In this document: one piece after another, positions 1 through 4,998 of the stretch | Position numbering within the stretch: the stretch's first letter is position 1 | Layout: each line of letters starts with the position of its first letter | Origin: Lachnospiraceae bacterium | Lineage (GTDB): Bacteria; Bacillota_A; Clostridia; Lachnospirales; Lachnospiraceae | Assembly: GCA_017390645.1 (NCBI GenBank) | Contig: JAFPAZ010000239.1 | Coordinates: forward strand, 1-6,966 | DNA: 6,966 nucleotides | Direction: 5' to 3' | Translations under genes and position numbers: made by a program | The notes under the pieces: model-generated | What the model saw: the letters and a program-made list of their open reading frames with translations, nothing else | Database searches by the model: none | What the model was told of the DNA's origin: nothing

Positions 1-516
1 GAGCCTTTTGCGGTTATGCTGGGGGATGATGTTGTAGCCAATAAAGAGGGGAAACCTGCCATAAAACAGCTGATGGAACAATATGAAGTTACCGGTTCAA
101 GTATTCTGGGAGTTCAGGCGGTACCAATAGAAGACACGGGGAAATACGGAATTGTAAAGACCGGTTCTATGGTAACGGAAGGCTTATATGAGTTAGAGGA
201 TATGATAGAGAAACCAAAAATAAATCCACCGGGAAATCTGGCGGTGATGGGACGGTATATTTTAACTCCTGGCATTTTTGAACATCTAAAAGATCAAAAG
301 CCGGGAGCCTTAGGAGAAATTCAGCTGACAGATGCCATTGTCAGCTTAATGAAGAAAGAAAAAGTCCATGGATATCAGTTTCAAGGAACCCGCTATGACA
401 TAGGAGATAAAGTGGGATATCTGAAAGCCATTTTGGATTTTGCATTAGAACGGGAAAGTTTAAGAAAGCCTTTAATGGATTATATTTGTGAATTGGCACA
501 AAGAAATAAAGAATAG
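1..516 (+). CDS. galU: UTP-glucose-1-phosphate uridylyltransferase, C-terminal part (5' end outside window)
   Basis: The reading frame is open from base 1 and ends at TAG 514-516, giving 171 residues of a protein that is usually about 290-300 long; the N-terminal nucleotide-binding part lies to the left of the window. The enzyme makes UDP-glucose from UTP and glucose-1-phosphate in the cytoplasm, a precursor for cell-wall and capsular glycans, glycolipids and galactose metabolism. Visible family signatures are EPFAVMLGDD at the very start (the GDD metal/nucleotide motif), a VQAVPIEDTGKYGIV stretch, EKPK...NLAVMGRYILTP (the conserved lysine that contacts the sugar phosphate), GEIQLTDAI, and GTRYDIGDKVGYLKA near the C-terminus. 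These match GalU better than RfbA or GlmU. No terminator is seen before the next gene 40 bp downstream, so read-through into the kinase gene is possible. Confidence 0.93.
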   Translation, partial: EPFAVMLGDDVVANKEGKPAIKQLMEQYEVTGSSILGVQAVPIEDTGKYGIVKTGSMVTEGLYELEDMIEKPKINPPGNLAVMGRYILTPGIFEHLKDQKPGALGEIQLTDAIVSLMKKEKVHGYQFQGTRYDIGDKVGYLKAILDFALERESLRKPLMDYICELAQRNKE

Positions 517-545
517 GAATAAAATGGGAAAATGTTTGCAAAAAA

Positions 546-550
546 GAGGG
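546..550 (+). promoter_or_regulatory. Ribosome binding site deciding the kinase start
   Basis: GAGGG lies 6 bp upstream of ATG 557. It touches the in-frame ATG at 551 with no spacer, which makes 551 a poor start. Another in-frame ATG at 524 has AGGAA 4 bp upstream and remains a weaker alternative that would add 11 residues. Confidence 0.6.
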
Positions 551-556
551 ATGCGT

Positions 557-2698
557 ATGGAAAAAGAAAAAAATATAAATGAAATCTGGGATGTGCGGAC
601 GAAAAGAATTATGTATTTTCTGACTTTCTTTTCTGTTATAGTAGAATTGATCTATTTCTATGTGATAGTAAGGCCTTCCGATACGTTGAATGGACGGGAT
701 TTGGTGGATTATTTCCAGATTGTCATCCTGCTTCCTTTTGTTTTACAGTTGTTTTTGTGTTATGTCATTGGAAGAATTAAGAAGCAAAGACGTATATTAA
801 GGTCTTTTTTGATGCAGGGATTAATTATTTTTGTATTTTTAAATCTGGTGTTTGTTCATCACGAATTTACTATTATAAACAGCCTTGTGTTGATTCCGGT
901 CTGTCTGGCAGTATTACAAAGAAGCAAGATAGTGGTTATTCTAACAACCCTTGTAGAAATGATTGCTTTGCTGGTAAGTAATTTGTCTTTTAATTTTAAT
1001 TATTATTATAACATATCAGAAAAGAAGCTGCCGCTGGAGGAAGTTATCATTTTATGTGTTGTTATGATATTTCTTACAGTGTTGATCTGCATTTTTAGCG
1101 GTGCTTTAAAGAGAGATGAAGTTTTGGCTTCCACTGCCGGGAAAAAATACAGGAAACTTTTCATGAGTCTTCCGATTGGTTTTGCACAGGCACAAATTTG
1201 TCCGAATGAGGCATTGGGTGGGGAAGATTTATATAAGCTTTTGGATGTAAATACACAGTTTATGTCTTATTTCGGGTTAACCAAAGAGGAGTGTCAGGAT
1301 ACTTACCTTAGCAAAAGCGATAATGAACTGTTAAAAAACATGAATGCATGGTTTGCCGTTTATAATAAAAGTGCGGTGGAAGATGAAATTCTTAATGTGG
1401 AGATTGAGGTAGAACAGATTGGAAAGGTCTTTAATACCATTATGTATAAAAATGAAGCAGATATTTTGAATATGGTACTTATGGACATTACAGAAGAAAA
1501 AGAGACTCAGGAAAAACTTTCGAAAGCCATTAAAGATGCCAACGCAGCATATCATACCCAAAGTGAATTTCTTGCTAACATGTCTCATGAAATCCGGACT
1601 CCGATTAACGGTATCCTGGGAATGCTTCAGCTTACCTTAATGGCAGATGATTTACAGGATGATTACCGGGATAATCTGGTGACTGCACAAAATTGCGCAG
1701 ATACTTTGCTTCGTCTGATCAATGATATTTTAGATTTTACAAAGCTGGAATCCGGAAAATATAAGATACGAATTGATGATTTTGATATTTATGAAGTCAT
1801 TGAAAATACCGTAAGTGTTCAGGTTCCGCTTGCCACGGATAAGGGGCTTACTTTGGATTATAATATTGCTCCAAATATGCCAAAGACTTTAAAAGGAGAT
1901 GCCCAGAGAATTGAGCAGGTGTTAAACTGTCTGCTTTCTAATGCCATTAAATTTACTGCTAGCGGTGGTGTCCGGGTGAAGGTTGCCTTTATGGATGAGG
2001 GACCAAACAAAATTATTCTGCGTATGGCAGTGGTGGATTCCGGAATTGGTATTGCAGAGGAAAATAAGGACAAACTATTTAAGCGGTTTAGCCAGGTGGA
2101 TGGTTCTAATACAAGAAAGTATGGCGGTTCCGGACTTGGACTGGTAATTACAAAGCAGATCGTGGAGCTGATGGGAGGAAATATCAGTGTTCAAAGTAAG
2201 GAAGATGTAGGAAGTACCTTTATTGTTGAAATTCCTTTGGAAGTGGTGGAACGTTCCAATGAAGAAGAGGGGGAAGAAGAGCAGGCAGTATTTGCGATAC
2301 AGGGAAAAAAACGAATTCGGATTCTGGTTGCAGAAGATGAACCGGTAAACCAGCTGGTGATTGGTAAATTATTAGGTATGGCAGGATATTCTTATGATAT
2401 TGCTGAAAATGGACAGGTGGCAGTAGACTTGTTTCAAAAGAAGACATTTGACATTGCCTTGTTTGATGTTCAGATGCCTGTTATGGACGGATTAGAAGCT
2501 ATAAGCATCATACGTTCTTATGAAAAGGTGAATGATATACCACGAACGCCAATTATTGCCGTAACCGCATTGGCGATGTATGGAGATAAGGAACGTATCT
2601 TAGAAGCACAGTTTGATGATTATATTGCAAAACCTTATAGTATCAATGATATTGCAGAAATGATTGACAAATATACGAAGGAGAAGGAAGAAACATAA
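557..2698 (+). CDS. Membrane-bound hybrid sensor histidine kinase with C-terminal receiver domain
   Basis: A 713-residue protein. Residues about 17-210 hold several hydrophobic segments (about five to six membrane spans) and form a sensor region I cannot assign to a named family. Residues about 197-312 look like a PAS domain (KKYRKLF..LPIGFAQAQI opening, MDITEEKE close), followed by a short coiled linker. HisKA follows with the phospho-accepting His344 in EFLANMSHEIRTPINGILG. The HATPase domain shows the N box (Asn462 in LLSNAIKF), G1 box (Asp494 in DSGIGIA), F box (LFKRFSQVD) and G2 box (523-529, GGSGLGL). An acidic Glu-rich linker leads to a receiver domain from residue 586, with acidic pocket E593/D594, phospho-acceptor Asp637 (FDVQMPVMDG) and Lys692 (AKPYS). 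All catalytic residues are present. There is no Hpt domain and no DNA-binding response regulator beside it, so the output partner must lie elsewhere; the signal is unknown. The frame stays open upstream to 488, but 557 is preferred because GAGGG lies 6 bp before it. Confidence 0.93.
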   Translation: MEKEKNINEIWDVRTKRIMYFLTFFSVIVELIYFYVIVRPSDTLNGRDLVDYFQIVILLPFVLQLFLCYVIGRIKKQRRILRSFLMQGLIIFVFLNLVFVHHEFTIINSLVLIPVCLAVLQRSKIVVILTTLVEMIALLVSNLSFNFNYYYNISEKKLPLEEVIILCVVMIFLTVLICIFSGALKRDEVLASTAGKKYRKLFMSLPIGFAQAQICPNEALGGEDLYKLLDVNTQFMSYFGLTKEECQDTYLSKSDNELLKNMNAWFAVYNKSAVEDEILNVEIEVEQIGKVFNTIMYKNEADILNMVLMDITEEKETQEKLSKAIKDANAAYHTQSEFLANMSHEIRTPINGILGMLQLTLMADDLQDDYRDNLVTAQNCADTLLRLINDILDFTKLESGKYKIRIDDFDIYEVIENTVSVQVPLATDKGLTLDYNIAPNMPKTLKGDAQRIEQVLNCLLSNAIKFTASGGVRVKVAFMDEGPNKIILRMAVVDSGIGIAEENKDKLFKRFSQVDGSNTRKYGGSGLGLVITKQIVELMGGNISVQSKEDVGSTFIVEIPLEVVERSNEEEGEEEQAVFAIQGKKRIRILVAEDEPVNQLVIGKLLGMAGYSYDIAENGQVAVDLFQKKTFDIALFDVQMPVMDGLEAISIIRSYEKVNDIPRTPIIAVTALAMYGDKERILEAQFDDYIAKPYSINDIAEMIDKYTKEKEET

Positions 2699-2724
2699 AG
2701 GGAAACAGCTATGTTTTTTAGTAG

Positions 2725-2762
2725 AACAGGTTATGTGAGAATGTTACCACATAGCCTGTTTT
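2725..2762 (+). terminator. Rho-independent-like terminator after the histidine kinase gene
   Basis: AACAGGTTATGTG (2725-2737) pairs with CACATAGCCTGTT (2748-2760) over 13 bp with one G-T pair and a 10-base loop, followed by a short T run (four Ts, 2759-2762, interrupted after that). It starts 27 bp after the kinase stop. The minus-strand DUF2508 gene ends at 2761, directly against the stem. On the minus strand the sequence after the stem is A-rich, not T-rich, so the hairpin serves the plus strand better, though it may block convergent transcription both ways. Confidence 0.75.
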
Positions 2763-2997
2763 AGTATATTTCGGTATGATTTGTGATGCCGTTTTTTCTG
2801 GCTTGTTCTAATAAATATTTGTATCTTTTTTGTGCGGCTTTTAATTCATAAATGTAACAGTCAATTAAATCCGGGTCCGTATTGCTGTTTAACTGGATAA
2901 AAACGCTATCTAACGTGCAGACGGCCTGACGGATGTCCGTTAGTAATTGTTCTTTATAGGTGAGAGGTTCCATGGTTTTTTTGCTTTTTGTCATCAT
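2761..2997 (-). CDS. DUF2508 family (YaaL-like) small protein
   Basis: A 78-residue soluble, charged protein starting MMTKSKKTMEPLTYKEQLL and ending ARKNGITNHTEIY. The second half carries the hallmark DPDLIDCYIYELKAAQKRYKYLLEQARKNG-type pattern (acidic PDLID, YELKAAQKRY, YLL..A), which I recognise as DUF2508, the family of Bacillus YaaL. It is predicted to be mostly two helices; its function is not established. The frame runs open upstream to 3117, but the start at 2997 is preferred because AAAGGG (3010-3005 on the minus strand) lies 7 bases before it; the extra upstream residues (MLRYFCKFYAYF and onward) come from A/T-rich leader. The gene stands alone, convergent to the kinase and divergent from the pilus locus. 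In Bacillus the family member sits by recR and bofA, which are not seen here. Confidence 0.8.
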   Translation of the reverse strand: MMTKSKKTMEPLTYKEQLLTDIRQAVCTLDSVFIQLNSNTDPDLIDCYIYELKAAQKRYKYLLEQARKNGITNHTEIY

Positions 2998-3004
2998 TAT
3001 GCAT

Positions 3005-3010
3005 CCCTTT
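3005..3010 (-). promoter_or_regulatory. Ribosome binding site of the DUF2508 gene
   Basis: Read on the minus strand, AAAGGG is followed by a 7-base spacer and then ATGATG (2997-2992). This selects the 78-residue start over the longer upstream frame. Confidence 0.65.
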
Positions 3011-3015
3011 TTCCG

Positions 3016-3044
3016 TTCAAAGTGCAGGTATATGGTACTTTGAA
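3016..3044. repeat. Perfect 8-bp inverted repeat in the DUF2508 leader
   Basis: TTCAAAGT (3016-3023) and ACTTTGAA (3037-3044) are exact reverse complements separated by 13 bp, so the half-site centres lie 21 bp apart, about two turns of the helix. The dyad sits only 5 bp upstream of the Shine-Dalgarno sequence of the minus-strand gene. It could be a protein-binding operator or an mRNA hairpin. The sequence alone cannot separate these, and no regulator gene lies beside it. Confidence 0.5.
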
Positions 3045-3147
3045 TGATTGTTTTTATATATATTTTAATCTGGAAGTGGGAAAAATATGCATAAAATTTA
3101 CAAAAATATCTCAACAAAAAAAATTCAAAACAAAATGCAAATATGTG

Positions 3148-3176
3148 TAGACAAAATGAATTTTATGTGATACAAT
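3148..3176 (+). promoter_or_regulatory. Sigma-A type promoter with extended -10, driving the prepilin peptidase gene
   Basis: A -35 element TAGACA (3148-3153, 5 of 6 to TTGACA) is separated by exactly 17 bp from TACAAT (3171-3176, 5 of 6 to TATAAT). The TGA just before the -10 box gives an extended -10 motif. Transcription would begin near 3183, leaving a leader of only about 23 bases before the TTG start at 3206. This is the clearest promoter in the window and probably feeds the pilus genes. Confidence 0.75.
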
Positions 3177-3191
3177 GTAAAAAACGAAAAG

Positions 3192-3198
3192 AAAGGAG
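3192..3198 (+). promoter_or_regulatory. Ribosome binding site deciding a TTG start
   Basis: AAAGGAG lies 7 bases before TTG 3206. The in-frame ATG at 3143 lies upstream of the -10 box and would not be in the transcript, so TTG is the credible start. Confidence 0.75.
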
Positions 3199-3205
3199 AG
3201 AATTT

Positions 3206-3694
3206 TTGATATATTTGATAACTTTATTGGGACTGGCAGTGTATTATGACGTCCGTTATTTCCGAATTCCTAATGTATTGATAGGCATCGGTATGATTAC
3301 CGGAATAACGTATCAGTTTATTTGTAAAACTTCTACTTGTTCAGATGTTTTGTTGGGTATGTTTCTTCCCATAGTGATTTTATTCTTATTGTTTTATCTT
3401 CATATGCTTGGTGCAGGTGATATTAAATTATTATCCATGACAGGTATATTTCTTGGTAAATCTATTTTTTCCGTGATATGGCAGTCTTTTGTAATAGCAG
3501 CGATTATCTCATTTTTTCAGCTTTTAATTCAGAAAAGTTTTCGGAAAAGAATTTCATATTTTATAAGTTATTGTTTTCATTCCGTAAAAAACGGAACCAT
3601 AGCACCATATTATGAACCGGAAAAAGACCAGTATAAAAACGCAATGCACTTTTCTATCGCGATTTTTTTCGCAGTTATGTTACATTATCTATAA
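3206..3694 (+). CDS. Prepilin peptidase, A24 family, CpaA/TadV type
   Basis: A 162-residue integral membrane aspartic protease that would cleave the leader of Flp-type prepilins at the cytoplasmic face of the membrane. The two catalytic aspartates are in place: Asp15 in YYDVRYFRIPN (the D-x-R-x3-IPN motif) and Asp72 in GAGDIKLL (the GxGD motif). Hydrophobic segments lie at about 1-12, 24-39, 48-68, 87-108 and 147-162. The N-terminal methyltransferase domain of PilD/GspO is absent, as is usual in Tad systems. The start is TTG, chosen from a good Shine-Dalgarno sequence and from the promoter, which overlaps the longer reading frame. It is the first gene of the apparent Tad locus but is separated from the next by 332 bp, so it may be partly uncoupled from the rest. 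Confidence 0.9.
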   Translation: MIYLITLLGLAVYYDVRYFRIPNVLIGIGMITGITYQFICKTSTCSDVLLGMFLPIVILFLLFYLHMLGAGDIKLLSMTGIFLGKSIFSVIWQSFVIAAIISFFQLLIQKSFRKRISYFISYCFHSVKNGTIAPYYEPEKDQYKNAMHFSIAIFFAVMLHYL

Positions 3695-3982
3695 AAGAGA
3701 GCCTTTGTGTTCAGATTTTTCAAATATTAAAAAAGAGAGATTGATATATAGGTTCTTTCAACATTCAAAAAGCGAGATTACATTCAGGCATTATCAGACA
3801 ATCAAAGAGCGAGATTACATTTAGGCATTATCAAACAATCAAAGAGAGAGATTATATTCAGGCGTTTTCAGACAATCAAAAAGAGAAATTAGATTCAGGC
3901 ATTTTCAGATATTCAATAAAGAAAGATATTTAGGTTATTTCATCAGTCCAAAAAAGAGACGTTATTTTTGGATATTAAGGAG
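3693..3982 (+). repeat. Degenerate tandem array with a 37-bp period
   Basis: Units begin at 3693, 3730, 3767, 3804, 3841 and 3878, each exactly 37 bp, followed by a 35-bp decayed unit (3915-3949) and a partial one to about 3982. A typical unit opens with an A/G run (AAAGAGCGAGATTA), then TCAGGCATT, then TCAGACAATC. Within a unit TCAGGCA and TCAGACA repeat 10 bp apart. Units 3767 and 3804 match at 34 of 37 positions, 3804 and 3841 at 31 of 37, and the outer units are much more diverged. The array starts on the last bases of the prepilin peptidase stop codon and fills most of the gap to the cpaE-like gene. There are no unique spacers, so it is not CRISPR, and 37 is not a multiple of three, so it does not encode a repeat protein in one frame. 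Function unknown; a cis-acting DNA or RNA element is possible. Confidence 0.85.
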
Positions 3983-3988
3983 ATGATT

Positions 3989-4030
3989 TTGATTATTGGT
4001 ATGAAAAAGAATAGGAGGACAAGCGTTTGA
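3989..4030 (+). CDS. Possible 13-residue leader peptide overlapping the cpaE-like start
   Basis: TTG 3989 opens a short frame MIIGMKKNRRTSV ending at TGA 4028-4030. AAGGAG (3977-3982) lies 6 bases before TTG, a good Shine-Dalgarno distance. The stop overlaps the TTG start of the cpaE-like gene as TTGA, the arrangement seen in translational coupling. An internal ATG at 4001 would give only nine residues. The peptide is basic and resembles nothing I know. It may equally be chance in A/G-rich DNA, since short frames are common. Confidence 0.35.
   Translation: MIIGMKKNRRTSV
4013..4018 (+). promoter_or_regulatory. Ribosome binding site deciding the TTG start of the cpaE-like gene
   Basis: A perfect AGGAGG lies 8 bases before TTG 4027. 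No in-frame ATG lies near it, so TTG is well supported. Confidence 0.8.
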
Positions 4031-4947
4031 AACAGTTTTACATATTAATTTATGAAACGGAAGAGGATTATCTCCGGTCGGTGATGGAGTATATGAATTC
4101 CGATTCTTCTTTCCCGTTTTTGGTGGTGGGGTTTAGTGATTTAAAGAAAGCATTGGAATATCTGGAGGAAAATGAAGTATCCCTGATTCTAAGCTGTGAG
4201 GAGGAGGTTTTTAAAGGGCAACAGAGAGTGGTTCTTTTAAGTAAAGAAGTAGTGCCTTTAGAACAAAAGGAAAAAAAGATATATAAATATCAAAGTGCAA
4301 CCAATATGAAAAAAGCGTTGTATTACACTTTAAAGGATGCCGTGTATGTAGGAGCGGAGAAATCCAGTCATATCATTCTGGTATATTCTCCTTTGGGAAG
4401 ATGCGGGAAAACTGCATTTGCTCTTGCCTTGGCTGGTTTGGAAGGTGAAAAAACGAATTTATATCTTTCTTTCGAAGAGGTTTCTTCTTTAGAGGAAGAA
4501 GGTCATATGGAAGAAATTATTCTGGCTATAAAGGAAAGGATGGATAATGTGGTGTCGAAAGTCCAGGCATTGTCCGTAAGACATGGGAACAGCGAAATTT
4601 TAAGCGCATCCCGCTCATTTTTTGATAGCAGGGTATTAAATTATGAGGATTTTAAATGGTTTTTGGAACAATTAAGCGCATCTGGATTTTTTGAGCGGAT
4701 TATTGTGGATATGGGAAATGGGTGCCTGAATGACTTTCGGCTGCTTACCTTGTTTGGGCGCTGGTATTTCCCTGTTTTGGGAGATGAAACTAGTATGAGA
4801 AAATTAGAAAGATTTGAAGAACTCATAAGACATATGGAAGAACTGAATACAGAGTTAAGGAGAAAAATTAAAGTACCAAAGGAAGCCTTTTTTTCAAATC
4901 GTTTGATAGAATATGCCAGAAAAAAGGAAAAAGAGTGGGAAAAGTGA
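4027..4947 (+). CDS. CpaE/TadZ-like P-loop ATPase of the Tad pilus locus
   Basis: A 306-residue soluble protein. Residues 1 to about 110 look like an atypical receiver-type domain (FYILIYETEEDYLRSVMEYM opening, alternating strands and helices) without a clear phospho-acceptor. Residues about 114-250 form a MinD/ParA-like P-loop domain: P-loop SPLGRCGKT (121-129, Lys128, Thr129) and a Walker B-like strand IIVDMG (225-230, Asp228). The signature lysine of deviant Walker A motifs (KGGxGKT) is not present; the position is Leu123, and Arg125 replaces the second glycine. CpaE/TadZ proteins are known as placement factors that localise the Tad machine at the cell pole or membrane; this role is inferred here from position just before cpaF. 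The C-terminus (about 260-306) is charged and helical. It starts at TTG behind a perfect AGGAGG and is followed by a 51-bp gap to cpaF, so the two are probably co-transcribed. Confidence 0.78.
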   Translation: MKQFYILIYETEEDYLRSVMEYMNSDSSFPFLVVGFSDLKKALEYLEENEVSLILSCEEEVFKGQQRVVLLSKEVVPLEQKEKKIYKYQSATNMKKALYYTLKDAVYVGAEKSSHIILVYSPLGRCGKTAFALALAGLEGEKTNLYLSFEEVSSLEEEGHMEEIILAIKERMDNVVSKVQALSVRHGNSEILSASRSFFDSRVLNYEDFKWFLEQLSASGFFERIIVDMGNGCLNDFRLLTLFGRWYFPVLGDETSMRKLERFEELIRHMEELNTELRRKIKVPKEAFFSNRLIEYARKKEKEWEK

Positions 4948-4985
4948 AAAAATAGGGGATAAAAGAAGATAACAAAAGTATAGAT

Positions 4986-4991
4986 GAGGAG
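4986..4991 (+). promoter_or_regulatory. Ribosome binding site deciding the cpaF start
   Basis: GAGGAG lies 7 bases before ATG 4999. The in-frame ATG at 4984 overlaps this site and has no ribosome binding site of its own, so 4999 is preferred. Confidence 0.75.
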
Positions 4992-4998
4992 AAAGTGC

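Noticed and set aside
488..556. Longer N-terminus of the histidine kinase starting at 488
   Set aside because: It would overlap the end of galU by 29 bp, lacks a ribosome binding site, and the added residues are basic and unlike a sensor; GAGGG before 557 is better.
2998..3140. Minus-strand promoter for the DUF2508 gene
   Set aside because: Several TATAAA/TAAAAT-like and TTGAGA-like hexamers occur, but none pair with good spacing; the region is too A/T-rich to choose one.
2947..3150. 67-codon plus-strand open frame opposite the DUF2508 gene
   Set aside because: It is antisense to a better supported gene and continues through A/T-rich leader and promoter DNA; no Shine-Dalgarno sequence or family similarity.
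3612..3824. 70-codon plus-strand open frame overlapping the end of the prepilin peptidase gene and the repeats
   Set aside because: It lies in another frame of a real gene, has no ribosome binding site, and runs through the 37-bp repeats, which shift frame each unit.
3693..3982. CRISPR array
   Set aside because: The 37-bp units follow each other directly with no unique spacers, the units are degenerate, and no cas gene is in the window.
4984..4998. Upstream ATG of cpaF at 4984
   Set aside because: It overlaps the GAGGAG that serves ATG 4999 and has no ribosome site of its own.
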